DNA from: Eunapius fragilis
Lineage: Eukaryota; Porifera; Demospongiae; Spongillida; Spongillidae
Assembly (NCBI GenBank): GCA_963681505.1
Contig: OY811982.1
Location: 2,209,156 to 2,273,155, forward strand
Reading direction: 5' to 3'
Length of the DNA stretch: 64,000 nt
The position numbers and the translations under genes were made by a program. The notes below the pieces were generated by a model. The model saw nothing but the letters and a program-made list of their open reading frames with translations. It did not search any database and was not told the DNA's origin. Shown here piece after piece: positions 9,177 through 19,642 of this stretch; position 1 is the first letter of the stretch; each line of letters opens with the position of its first letter.

Positions 9177-12100
9177 ACACAGCCAGAAGTATACAGCCTG
9201 GTTCAGATCTGGTGGGGTGCTACAGCCTGTTCCAGGGCTGCGTAACAATTTGAAACGGCCCTGTTGGTATATCACATTCTGAGCCAGGACTGTACATTAC
9301 CTCAGGTCCAGACTGCAGCTTCAGTCCGATTACCTCCTGGTAACAGTACGTTTACAACCTGGCACCAGTCTGGTATGCTCCTGAAAACAGTCTGAGACAG
9401 TCCTGCTGCCGCGTGCATATATGTCAGCGCTTGATTCTAGCAACGGTTTTAGCGCTTTACAACCAGCGGACGGATATTGTATGCATGCATGCGCAGCGCT
9501 CGAAATAGAATGACACCGGTACCGTGCACCTCACCTCACTACCTACCTTGACCCTTGCCAGGTATATGTTACTACACAATTAAGCATTATGTTTTTGTCT
9601 CAAATCATTTTAATGGATTTCCTGGATAAATATATATGAAAGCAGCGCAGCATGAGTGGCAAACTTCAGTGTTAAAACTAATATAACGGTCAAATTAAAA
9701 TTACGTAATGTGACCTTCCGGCCAAATATAAATTAGAGTTTTGAAAGTTCTGACGTGCGCGGCAATCACTTTGGAACTCGCATATTCGATAGTGTACTGA
9801 CTGAAATTCACCGTGGATGTCTTGAAGTATGTTTTAGCAGTGCATTTCCATGAATTCATCGCTGTGACCCGTTTTTCTAAATTACTAATTTGTAGTACGA
9901 AATGTGTCTTTCACGCGCGCTCTCGTTTTGACTACCTAGTAAGCAGTTGGACTACAAAAAAGTGCTTCGTAATGTTTTTCAACCTTTTACCTATTCTTTT
10001 TGTGTAGAATTACACCGTCTATTGTGCGTTTTGGTTTGTTATGATATGTAGTGTTCTAGCGATTCTAATAGTAGCCCACCCGATGAATGAATGATTACTT
10101 GGGTTTGTATAGGCTTTGTTTGTTATATTAGAGGTGCTTGTGTGATCCCTGTCCATACTGCCACATCTCCTGGACAGAGCCCTGACTGTCTCCTCCCCAG
10201 GTCCTTGTGCGTACTTCCACATCTCCTGGCCAGTGCCCTGACTGTCTCCCCCCCAGGTCCCTGTGCGTACTGCCACCTCTCAATCCACGTGCTTCAGAGC
10301 TTTTGAACCATCTTGGCAGTTCTGCCAACCCGTATTGCTGCTTGTATGAGGTATGATATTCGACTAACTTTGAATGTGTCATTACATGTATTTTGTTGCA
10401 GTCTGATAAGTGGGTCACACCACATGTTGTGTGTGAAGCGAGAACACTGGAGAGATGCCTGCAGCAGATTGCTGATATACGCTCACAGCCCACTCAGGAG
10501 AGGCGCAATGCCATGCAAACAGCATTAGGTTTACGAGCTGTGGATAATCCGATGTTAGTCATTAATGTGGATATGTACAGGTATGTGTGAGTGAGATGAC
10601 AGCATTTATGTGAAACACCGTACATCCATGTAGGAGCATGCCACTTGAAATGCTCCACACATTGGTACTTGGCTCTATCAAGTACTTGCTTAAAATCTGG
10701 ATGCCAACTCTCTCTAAAGTGCAGAAGAAAGAGGTTCTTGCAAGGGTCAAAGCGTTCTCTACCTCAGGGTTTAAAGTGCGAATGTATGGAAATGTTTACT
10801 ATTATTACCAGTCATTTGTTGGGAGAGACTTCAAGGCCTGGGCTCAAATGGCTGTGTTCATTTTAAGCCCGTACCTAGACGATGCTCAAAAGAAAGTTAT
10901 ATTGAGCATTTCCAAGGTACAGTACCATGTGTTATGCTTCCTTCATGTACCAACATTGTGTATATATCTAGGTGTTCTGTATTGCTTACTGCAATTACTT
11001 TACTGAGGAGCTAAGCACGGAATGGGAAGGGGTATGTGAAGAATTTGTGCTAACTGCAAAGCACTACCTCCCAGAATTATTGATGAAGCCAAAGGTACAT
11101 CTCCTCCTTCATTTGGTGAGCTGCAGGCAGGACTTCTGACCCAGTTCAGCATTTAGTGCAGAAAGGTAACGTGTTTTTCGTGATGTACTGTAGTTTACAT
11201 GTAATCCTTTTTGACAGATGTGAATCCTTTAATGCAAGTGTCAGGGCTCAGAATATCAATAGCAATCGACTTGCACCTAGTCGTGACATTAGTCGTCATT
11301 TTGCGGTCCAGCAACACATTCGCCACATATGTTACATCGGCTGTACTCAGGAGGCTGTTAGGTAGGTTGGCTGTTTGTCCTTTCACACCAAATAATCATT
11401 TTTTATTCTTTTTGTTCTTTTTATGGTAGGTGTGGGAAAGGTTTGCAAAGCCTGTATTCCTCTCCAGTTGTTCAGCACAACTTTAATAACATCACTTTGA
11501 GAGACTTAAATAGTGAACGGAGACTTTATTAGCGGGGTGCATTGCGAAAGGTAAATCATGTGTCTAATGTGAATTCAGTATTCGTTTATATGTATGCATG
11601 TCATTGTTGCAGCGTGTTGGAAGGTCATCAGTAGTGCTGAAGAATCTTAAGCTAGACACTGTTGGACTACCATATGCTACGATTGAAGACCTCAGCTCCA
11701 ATGATCCCTCCACCGTTGTGCAGCTTTTCCTCTGCACTGCAGATGACGATGTGTCTCCTCATAAAGGGATCATATCACAAGATGGTGGGTGAGCTTGTCA
11801 GTCGGGAGATTTTATAGAACTAAGCTTCTTGTCAGGTATGAGGCACAATACACGCAGAAGTGTACTAATTTGTTACAATTGCAGGCCAAATATGCCATCT
11901 TTTTAGTGGCATGCCAACTCAGCTCAGGCAGAAGGTTCTGTTTAGTTCAAGGTTGTGATACCTTGTGCGCTTCCAGTGGACAACAGATCCTTAATTCATA
12001 TGACTGCCTTCTAATAACTGTTACACAAGAACACTTTTTACTGTGGACTGTTGTTCTATTCGGCGAGCTGTCTGTTGTACATGAATGTTTGGAAAGCTGC

Positions 12101-12489
12101 AAGTTTGTGCAGGAGGAGAGCACAAGGAGGGTGGAACGCCAGAGAACTAGTGAAGCCGTTTTAGCATGATTGGAACAACATGTTGTACTGTATACTGTGT
12201 TTGATATTGTTTTGTGGTCACGTATATGTTGTTGAAATAATACAATGTAGCTAGTATATTACTGGCGCTGCGTGGATTTTTTAATGAGATAACAGCCCGA
12301 TTATTGCCTGGTACCATGGCTGTACGCGACTGATACCAGGGCTGATTACCTCTGGTAAGAACAGTCCGAGACAGGAAGTTGCTCTATCTGCCCTGATCCA
12401 GGCGTTTGTACCAGGCATAGCCCATGTATGGTACCAACCTGACTAAATATTGGTACCAGGCTGGTACAGGAAAATATTTCTGGCTGTGT
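9177..12489 (+). mobile_element. DNA transposon K, nested in the Helitron-like element
   Basis: Inverted ends ACACAGCCAGAA(G/A)TAT, with many subterminal copies of CAGCCTGGTAC/CCAG-type motifs in both orientations (9190-9410 and 12295-12475), a common pattern for transposase-binding sites. The sequence on either side (..CCACTTTGGCT and AGTGAAGTTCTTTTT..) is continuous in the paralogous copy B near 35085-35145, which proves insertion. TA is on both sides if the element is taken as 9178-12488; the target duplication is therefore probably short. It carries a multi-exon transposase-like gene. Superfamily is not settled. Confidence 0.8.
10401..12168 (+). CDS. Transposase-like protein, multi-exon (element K)
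   Basis: Exons separated by short GT-AG introns are readable. About 10401-10580 starts SDKWVTPHVVCEARTLERCL. About 10634-10917 reads MPLEMLHTLVLGSIKYLLK then SFVGRDFKAWAQMAVFIL. About 10973-11090 reads VFCIAYCNYFTEELSTEWEG and KPKVHLLLHL. About 11219-11361 reads CESFNASVRAQNINSNRLAP then SRDISRHF. Further blocks reach a stop at 12168. The sequence P-x-E-x-L-H..LG..KY, VGR-x-F and ESFN..R..N...NR-APSRDI resembles, from memory, a transposase-like family common in mushroom-forming fungi and some invertebrates. I cannot name the catalytic residues. The 5' part before 10400 (including a 62-bp tandem repeat at about 10150-10280) is unclear. It probably catalyses mobility of element K; some frames look interrupted near 11100 and 11530. 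Confidence 0.55.
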
Positions 12490-12513
12490 AATAGTGAAGT
12501 TCTTTTTCTAAAA

Positions 12514-13100
12514 ATGCAAAAGAAGAGATCTAAGCAACGAGCGGAATACCTCCAAAAGCAATACGAGAACAAAGCTAAAGCCCCAGCGCTCTACAAGGCC
12601 AATCCCCCCCCAAAAGAAGGCCTCTGTACGCGACAACTGCAAGGCCGATCCAGAAAAGAAGGCCTCTGTACGCGACAGCTACAAGGCCGATCCCGAAATG
12701 AAGAAGGCCTCTGTACGCGACAGCTACAAGGCCGATATTGAATCTAAGCGATCTGCTAAAAGGTGGCGATACGAAGAACCTCGAGGAGAACCGTGCTGCT
12801 CAAAGGCGGCGATATGAAGAACCTCGAGGAGAACCGTGCTGCTCAAAGGCGGTGATATGAAGAACCTCGAGGAGAACCGTGCTGCTAAAACTAAAGGCGG
12901 CGATATGAAGAGGACCTTGAGGAGAACCGTGCTGCTAAAAGGCGGCGGTATGAAGAGGACCTCGAGGGAAATCACGCTGCTAAAAGGGAGAAATATCAGC
13001 TACCATTAAGCATCTGAAAGGAGTCGGTATTGGAATGATCCCGCTGCCCGATTGGCTAAATGTGCTGCCGAGAGGACGCGGTACCGCAGGGGTCACAGAA
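12514..13100 (+). pseudogene. Lys/Arg-rich repeat ORF of the Helitron-like element
   Basis: It starts MQKKRSKQRAEYLQKQYENK, matching MPSRQQKRRAKRREEYLQ in copy B (35149 onward). Tandem 45-bp-type repeats follow (about 12590-12990) that encode variants of SYKADPEKK and AAKRRRYEEDLE blocks, but in changing frames, so the copy is degenerate. Basic repeats of this sort occur, as I recall, near the N-terminus of Helitron-encoded proteins in some invertebrates; this is not verified. Element K interrupts the leader just upstream of the ATG. No helicase motif follows. Confidence 0.5.
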
Positions 13101-13170
13101 CTACCACTACCACCCAAAGGTATTTTATGGCATGTTGTATTAACATTAAAAAGCTGTGCATGCAACATTT

Positions 13171-13265
13171 GTACAGCATAGTCGGGCGGCCCTACTACCG
13201 CGTTTGGTCGGGTTTGTCATGCACCCTACTACCTGTAGGTAGTAGGGCCCGCCCGACTATGTACA
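13171..13265. repeat. Hairpin with GTAC..ATAGTCGGGCGG arms
   Basis: ATAGTCGGGCGGCCCTACTA at the left recurs inverted at the right (TAGTAGGGCCCGCCCGACTAT), with an inner palindrome CCTACTACCTGTAGGTAGTAGG. From here to 14078 no gene is seen. Confidence 0.7.
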
Positions 13266-14078
13266 CCACGGATCTGCACAAAACCATTCACTCCACATGC
13301 ATGGTGGCTCAACTGTGTGTGTACAGTAGTGTCTATTGTTTTAATCTGATAAAGCTTCCTTATCTGAAGTCTAGCCATGTACTGTGAATGTTGCAACTGT
13401 ATGAATATAGTTACAGTTGCAAGGGCTGAGAACTAAATAGCTGCAACTATATCCTTTTCCCATATAGCTACTCCTTGTATGAACCCAAATCTCATGCACC
13501 AATGGAGTATAATGGTGGTCTTGAAAAAGCTACTCCTAGGGGTAGTGATCTGCCTGTGCAGCAGTAAGTAAGATAAGCCACCATTAGGTACTTCTAGCAG
13601 CACACTCACATTTATAAAAACAAACCTTCTGCCCACACTCATAAAGCTGCAGACCCTGTCCACAGATATTACCTCACATGAGAACATATCCTTATCAATC
13701 GATCTACATGCTGCCATGTACTGCCATGTAGTTCACTTCCTTAGTTCCCACACTACCCATCTATACAACTTAAGTGCATGTAGGCTACACCTCCATGTTT
13801 AGATGGGACTGGATCAAATTTGACCAATAGAATTTTAGCACAACTGACACGTATACACCCCTTCCCTCCCTGTCATTAATATGATGGAATTGGACTCACA
13901 GTCTGCACACGTGTTAAGGCTTTGCAGGTATAAAAGCCACTCATCCGCTGAATAGTGCACTTAGCAAAAAGAGGTAAAATTTTAATAATACTCTATGTGC
14001 ATGTGTAAAGGCTTTGCACTTTGCTTTAAAAAATAAAGAAGTAAAAATTTAATCATACTCTCTGTTACGTATATGTAG

Positions 14079-14366
14079 ATGGCTGACGACCTTTGCGGGT
14101 TTTTCACCAACGAGGGGTCGGAGGAGGAAGAGTGCATTCATCCTCCAACTCCTCTCCCCTTCACCCCATCACCTCCAGAAGCCCCGCTTCTGCCACCACC
14201 GCCAGCAGCACTGCCCACACCACTACCAGCAGCTACTCCCGCCGGCACCACCAGCGCTGCCCCCACCGGCGCTCCTGCCTGCACCATCAGCCCTGCCCCC
14301 ACCATCAGCCCTGCCCCCACCACCAGCAGTACTATTAAAGTTATTTGTTCTTGCATTAAGAGATAA
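14079..14366 (+). CDS. Acidic/proline-rich ORF of the Helitron-like element (95 aa)
   Basis: It opens MADDLCGFFTNEGSEEEE right after a TATGTAG acceptor-like site, then HPPTPLPFTPSPPE and Pro/Ala/Thr-rich repeats (ISPAPT three times), and ends ICSCIKR. It ends about 75 bases before the element's 3' palindrome. The fragment at 142-707 shares the opening, so the ORF is a recurrent part of the family rather than chance. No enzymatic motif is visible; it could be a low-complexity accessory protein or the last exon of a larger gene. Confidence is high that it is a family component and low that it is translated as drawn. Confidence 0.45.
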   Translation: MADDLCGFFTNEGSEEEECIHPPTPLPFTPSPPEAPLLPPPPAALPTPLPAATPAGTTSAAPTGAPACTISPAPTISPAPTTSSTIKVICSCIKR

Positions 14367-14440
14367 AGGGGATCATCCATCCTCTTCCTACATTTGATTA
14401 TTGACTATGATACTGCTATGACAGGGTGAAAAAAAACTTA

Positions 14441-14734
14441 TGAAACAAGTAAATAAAAACATTCTCTAACGAGAGAGTTGTTGGTATATAGGATTGACCA
14501 ATGGTGGTGTAAAAAGCATGGAAACAAGAGTGACAGAAATATTATTGGAAAATTGAAATAGGCCTATATTTAGCACACAATACAACACACATGCCTGAAT
14601 AATGGGCTAAATATAGGCCTATTTCAATTTTCCAATAATATTTCTGTCACTCTTGTTTCCATGCTTTTTACACCACCATTGGTCAATCCTATATACCAAC
14701 AACTCTCTCGTTAGAGAATGTTTTTATTTACTTG
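14441..14734. repeat. 3' palindrome of Helitron-like copy C
   Basis: About 140-bp near-perfect inverted arms beginning ACAAGTAAATAAAAACATTC and containing CTAAATATAGGCCTATTT near the centre. Homologous palindromes close copies A (about 34222-34531) and B (about 35414-35690); a half-copy lies at 46332-46456. Transcripts would form a very long hairpin. Confidence 0.9.
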
Positions 14735-14815
14735 TATATGTAGGTTACTTTATGACATGCACCGCGAGCGTCTATACGTCTGCGAACAGATCGAGGTTAA
14801 TCAAATAAGGCTTAC

Positions 14816-14910
14816 CCAATGATATTAAGGGTTGCTAAATAGGGGTGCATGGGTTCCGCATTCGTATCCCATGCTGTATAGATATAGTTTGGAACCGAAT
14901 CTACGTCCAT
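14816..14910 (-). pseudogene. Transposase first exon (right arm copy)
   Basis: The inverted copy of the exon at 8051-8145 begins MDVDSVPNYIYTAWDTNAEP and ends at a GTAAGC donor. It keeps an open frame with a few substitutions, so the two arms have diverged since the inversion. Its partner helix-turn-helix block is at about 8490-8600 on the minus strand, separated from it by the Helitron-like insertion. Confidence 0.6.
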
Positions 14911-15321
14911 AACTGAAATAACAAATGGCGGAGCGATGTGGATGTCACAGTCGTTGGAATGGTGTTTACCTCCTCAAACCAACAGGTTAAAGTAATAGAG
15001 ACTCCGTTTTTGTGTTGAAAGGTGTTGTGGCTAAGTATACACCGATTCTCCGCGTTTAGAGACGAGCGGTTGGAAATACATGACCGTCCCAAACTACGCT
15101 AGCTGTGGGACCGAGCCAGAAGTGAAGCATGTCCGGGCAATCCCAAACGGTAATATATTACAAGAAAGAAATGGCACCACAATTTGAGTTTGAAAAAGGT
15201 ATGTGGTAGCGTGATTGGTTTTGGAGATACGCTCGTTTCGCCATTTTTTTAAGGGTCTCACGTAAGGGGCGTAGAGGGGGGGGGGGGGGGGGGGGGGGTC
15301 GTTACAAGCGGTATTATACGG

Positions 15322-16470
15322 TAGTATTCTTCGAATGAGGTCAATTAAAGTAGCCAGTAGCCTTACTTCTTTCAATCCTGAAGAATTTTATAATCGATAA
15401 GGCCGCTTTCGTTTTTATAACTTGTTTAATTATTCTAAAGGGTAAAGATATTGGGGGGGGGGGGGGCCCACCCATGCCTATGAGTAACCAGAACATCAAT
15501 CACCTCAAATTCGACATCACCAGTTGCCTCTTGAAAAGAACTACAGTTTACACATCAAACCACTGCCGTAAATACATGGATGCGCATCAAATAGAATAAC
15601 AAACAGACGTACCATTATTAGTAACCATTTGGTTATGACCGGTATTGTAGCAAAAGTGGCCAGATAAGGCCTACTGTTAGCGACACCTCGTTCGTAGAAT
15701 GATGTAGAGCTGTATACTGATATTCTTTTATCCATTTTTTCCCTGCACCTAGCTGTATTATACCGCCATATCAGCCAGCCCGACCACCATCTAATACAAT
15801 AATGTTTTTCTCATACACATATGATTTCTTTGCACAAGATCGCTGCGCTGCGTCATCTTTCGTTGCGCTGCGCGTGACCGACTTTTGGCACTAATCACAT
15901 CCCATGCATAGATTTTAGCTTTTGGCACTACACATGATGTTAAACGCTCTATACAGAACCATTGTTTTTCTGTGACAATACATTCATAGTGATACACACG
16001 AGTGTACACACACGCACAAATCAAACGTATGGGATGTCCACGGCCCATGATAGTTATTCCTACCACGACATTGCAATGCTGTGAAGCGTTAGTTGGGCGC
16101 AGCCCAACCTGCGCGTATTGGCGGAAGGTCGGGTATCAAGCCTATACCAAGAGTTGTACTCATCTGATAGTGCTTGTGGCATAGCCCACAAGCACTATCA
16201 GATGGCTACAACTCATGGCGAAGGTCGGGCAACCCCTAACTGGTAAAAAGTTGTAGAAATTGCAAATCAGATGTACCATATAGGTCTGAATATTTTATCA
16301 CGTGAGACCATTCATAGCTCTCTGGACAAAGCTTTGTAAACGTCTCTGTGATTTGTTTGCCTTCTCCAGTACGTGGTGCAAACTACTATCGGTGTCTTGA
16401 AGAATAGGGTAAGTTATTGTATGATGTGAACTTGTAATGCATGCTGAATAACTAAATTTCACCAGTCACA
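15322..16470. other. Non-coding DNA with a G tract and a hairpin
   Basis: A G run at about 15452-15466 and a perfect hairpin at 16151-16214 (GAGTTGTA..CATCTGATAGTGCTTGTGG arms). The hairpin is bracketed by direct copies of GGCG(G)AAGGTCGGG. No gene is supported. Confidence 0.6.
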
Positions 16471-16474
16471 TCGT

Positions 16475-17035
16475 GAATCTGTTTGATGCACACTTGGCAA
16501 CTTCTTTTTGACGCACACTGGGCATACTGGTGGACCCTATATATAATGCACAGCCCTGGTGGATATTATGTTCCTATTTGATGTACACCCTGCATTCTTC
16601 TATTTGATGTACACTTGGCATACTGGTCAACCCTGCATGATGCTCAACATACTGGACATACTCAGAGCTGCCAAGTTCTCAACCTCAAAATGTGTGAGAC
16701 GCGCCATATGCGGCAATATAAAATGCATGTTTTTCAATATCTGACATAGGAAAAATGCACGTGTCTCACGCCTAATGCGTGAGACTTGGCAGCTATGTAT
16801 ATTGGGAAGTAACATGTTCCTATTTGATGCACACCTAGCATACTGGTTGCTTGCTTGCTCCCTTTTTAATGCACAACTGGCATACTTCTATTTGATGCAC
16901 ACCTGGCTAACTTCTATTTGATGCACACCTGGCATACTTCTATTTGATGCACATCTGTATACTTATATTTGATGTACACCTGGCATGCCCACCACTGGTG
17001 GCTAACAAGACCCTAATTGATGTTCACTTGTCATG
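16475..17035. repeat. Degenerate tandem repeat TTTGATGCACACCTGGCATA
   Basis: About 15 irregular copies of ATTTGATG(C/T)ACACCTGGCATACTT. One interval (about 16660-16800) is unrelated and carries a GTGTGAGACGCG/CGTGTCTCACG inverted pair. Related single units occur inverted at about 28860-28960. Confidence 0.75.
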
Positions 17036-17039
17036 CTGG

Positions 17040-17940
17040 TTTCTAACTGACGCTATTGGATGCACATCTTGAATACAGCTTGCTAACATGATCAAATGTT
17101 CAACGTTCTTCACCAGAACAAACCGGTAAGTTGGAGCTGCTATCAACAAGGTATCTAGAAAGAAGCTTGCATATGGAAACTGCACTGAAGGCAATGGACG
17201 ATGTCCAGCATCTATGGAACCAACACTACTACAGGTAATCAGACGCAGTATGTTCAAAAGTTTATGTATTATTCCAACATTGACAGTGTCAATAAAAGAG
17301 AGATTTCCTGATAGTTACAAAAACAAACTATGAGCTTAATTAATAACCCTTGAAGTGAGGAAGGCACCTTTTTGTGCCCGTGAGCAGAATAATGTTATTG
17401 CCTCGCACAATTGTAACGCAACAATGCAGTTTCATCGATTGCAACTGCCACGCAGAGCATATTATTGCACATTTACTAAATATTACTTTATTGATATGGC
17501 TTGTCATAGAGCTAGAAGAATTTGTCAACAGGTCTGTGGTATTTCTTTGTAACTGTGTGTGGTGCACCACATGTGCATTCAGGGTTTCAATGGCATCTAT
17601 ACATGTTCATGTTTCTCAGAAAAACTTTACCAGTGCAATTACTGCTGCTTTTGAAGTGGCTGATGTATTCTATATTAAGGACGTGCGCCAGAAGTGAGAA
17701 TCATTACAAGCATTCAGGATCAATAATTTGTGCATTTGAAAAAATGCGAAGCAGTTTATGTATGTTGTCTGCTTCTATTCTGATCATTTGATCATCACAT
17801 TATCTGATATTAATACCGGTGCCAAATTTTTTTGGTTCTTTTTTTTTTTTACAGCAAAACTCTAATAATAGTTGCATGCATGCATTCACGATAATGCTGT
17901 CGATCTAGACAAATTCACTACATACGAGTCAGCTCCAGCA
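17040..17940. other. No supportable gene
   Basis: AT-rich DNA. ORFs of 60-107 codons overlap in several frames and match no family. A poly-T run lies at 17839-17852. Confidence 0.4.
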
Positions 17941-17955
17941 TTGTACATTTAGCGT

Positions 17956-19008
17956 TCAGAACGGAGTGTACTGCTGCACAATAGAGTATCCATTGCAGCA
18001 GATGGAGAAATGAGAGGCGCCGACATTGGAGGACGATAAATGATTGTTTTGAAAACGGAAAAGTAGCTGCCAGAAGCAGCCTCCGTTTCCTCTAGTGACA
18101 GATGACGTTCCACCGATCGCATCGATGAAAAATCCGAGCTGAGGTCCAAAATTAGTTGCACTAAACTTGAAGGCGGATGGGTTTTTGCCATCTATGCCCA
18201 CCGCTTGTTCCATGACGTCGAGGACCGTGCTGCCCGAAGGTACAGCGATAGTGAATGGAAAGTTAGAAGGACGAGTGGCTCCATGTGCGGGAGGGCAGGC
18301 TGTTGTATTTGAGTACGTTACTTGGTACTGGACTGTCACGAAGACGTCATTAGGGAGGCAGGAGGTGCACATCTAATGGAAACAAGCAGGAAAAGTGGGC
18401 AATATGGGTTGTGTGCGCATGCGTTTATTTAAAAAAAAAAGCATAATTGTTGCATTTACGAACAACCGTTTTGATTGCTATCATGCAGGTAGGAATTTCT
18501 TACACTGAGCACTTACAATACGAAAAGTAAAACAATGAAATTGTATAAGCAATATGGCATTGTCGTAAAGGACATACACTTATTGAGACGATGCAAATGA
18601 CGTGTTTCACGCGTTCACAGTTAGATACCTTGTATCGCACGTTTGACACATCATTGGTATGAGACTAACTCGAAACACAAGCGCCATCACTACACGCACT
18701 CGATTCGCCATGCATGCAGGAATATCATGCACGAACAAATAATACATGCAACAAGTGATCATGAATCGTAAGTATATGTGATGCGTCACGCATGTGCATG
18801 CATGTAGGGCTGTATGAGAACTGTTGAGAGCTAGTGGACCGTTGATGCATGCTACACGCTCTCAGATGTATCGTACATCGCAAATAGCGAATTGCCTTAC
18901 CCAAGCATGTACAATACCGTTCTAGCAAAGATTATTTGTCGGCTTTACCTGTTGCGCCATGGTGGCCTGAATCACGCAGAATAACGCTACGGCTGCTTGG
19001 ATCGTCAT
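17956..19008 (-). CDS. Small secreted protein with DUF4430/transcobalamin-C-like domain (158 aa)
   Basis: Exon 1 (18949-19008) encodes MTIQAAVALFCVIQATMAQQ, a classic signal peptide, and ends at a GTAAAG donor. The intron runs to a TTAG acceptor at 18373. Exon 2 (17956-18372) continues in phase with MCTSCLPNDVFVTVQYQVTY and reaches a stop after VQQYTPF. The body has VPSGSTVLDVMEQA, FGPQLGFFIDAI, CFWQLLF and SNVGASHFSICCNGYSIV. This order (stem-loop strand, G-x-T-V-L-D, G-F-F-I-x-x-I-x-G, aromatic W, and G-x-S-x-x-x-I-x-x-x-G) fits DUF4430, the C-terminal fold of cobalamin carriers, also found alone in small secreted proteins of invertebrates. Six or more Cys suit an extracellular protein. Ligand is unknown. 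It looks intact and is not within a transposon. Confidence 0.7.
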
Positions 19009-19417
19009 TTTTCTATGCAAACGTATCATGTACGCATCAACCGGTAGTGCTTTCTGCTTTTATCGTATTATCATCGATTTCCTGCCTCAATACAACACTG
19101 AGCAGAATTATGTATCACTCGATTCATGCTAGGTGTTTCAATCCAAATAAGGCTATAAAGAAATGATAATTGGACGTGTTGTTTCCGTTTCTGGACACCA
19201 TATGTAATACTTGTTGTAAATGATCAAGGTGCCTGAATTACGCTTAATTTCTCTGCTAGTCTCAACACTTCCTGATTGCAGGGAAATAGACTTTTAATGC
19301 TAATCAGATTTTCCTTAGAAGGTGCGTAAACAAAATTTTAGTGGTGAGGGCTAGGGGGAAGTCCCGCACGTTCGCTAATTCAACTCCCTTCAACTATCCA
19401 CGCGCAGTGGCGTAGCG

Positions 19418-19449
<32 letters not shown>

Positions 19450-19642
19450 GGGGGGACATATGTCCCCGGGCGCAGGGGTTTAGGGGGCGCCAAAATAGGC
19501 AATTTGCACAGATAGTTATCGCGTTACGCGAACGGACCCGCGGGGCGCGCGGGCACATCTTGAGTCTTGTTAACAAACATCTGCACTCGATCTGCACGCA
19601 AACTTTTAAATTCATTTCTAATCACCGACATTGACGATACGG

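Larger units (their letters stand above)
8697..14734 (+). mobile_element. Helitron-like element, long copy (C), with 5' hairpin and 3' palindrome
   Basis: It lies exactly between A (8696) and T (14735): joining the flanks restores GGGTATATATATGTAGG, the sequence still present in the other arm of the host element near 8208-8225, with no target duplication. It starts TC and ends CTTG, preceded by a small hairpin TCTCTCGTTAGAGA 17 bases from the end. Insertion at A^T without duplication, a TC start and a subterminal 3' hairpin are Helitron hallmarks; the canonical end is CTRR, so CTTG is a deviation. Extra features are an 8-bp-stem hairpin at the very 5' end (8700-8719) and a 290-bp palindrome at the 3' end. 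It carries a Lys/Arg repeat ORF (12514-13100) and a proline-rich ORF (14079-14366), but no Rep or helicase domain is visible. Short copies lie at 33607-34531 and 34595-35690. Confidence 0.75.
7386..15321. mobile_element. Palindromic pogo/Tigger-like DNA element, opened by later insertions
   Basis: Outer ends are inverted copies starting CCGTATAATACCGCTTGTAA, with TA on both sides (7384-7385, 15322-15323). The left arm runs 7386 to about 8430. The right arm is its reverse complement in two pieces, about 8470-8696 and 14735-15321. Both arms carry the same coding exon (8051-8145 and 14816-14910) and the same helix-turn-helix coding stretch (8301-8405 and about 8490-8600), so the element looks like an inverted duplication of the 5' half of a transposon. 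TA flanks and a CENP-B/Psq-like helix-turn-helix suggest the Tc1/pogo group. Subtracting the insertions leaves about 1.6 kb. No DDE catalytic domain remains, so it was mobilised in trans or is dead. Confidence 0.8.

Noticed and set aside
14441-14734. Independent palindromic MITE
   Set aside because: In copies A, B and C it always forms the 3' end of the Helitron-like element, and the empty-site comparison places the boundary at its outer edge.
7386-15321. Polinton/Maverick element suggested by long inverted ends
   Set aside because: No DNA polymerase, capsid or packaging genes; the interior is explained by nested insertions and TA flanks do not match the 6-bp duplication of Polintons.
15791-16066. 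91-codon minus-strand ORF
   Set aside because: No domain, no splice or start support, unremarkable composition.
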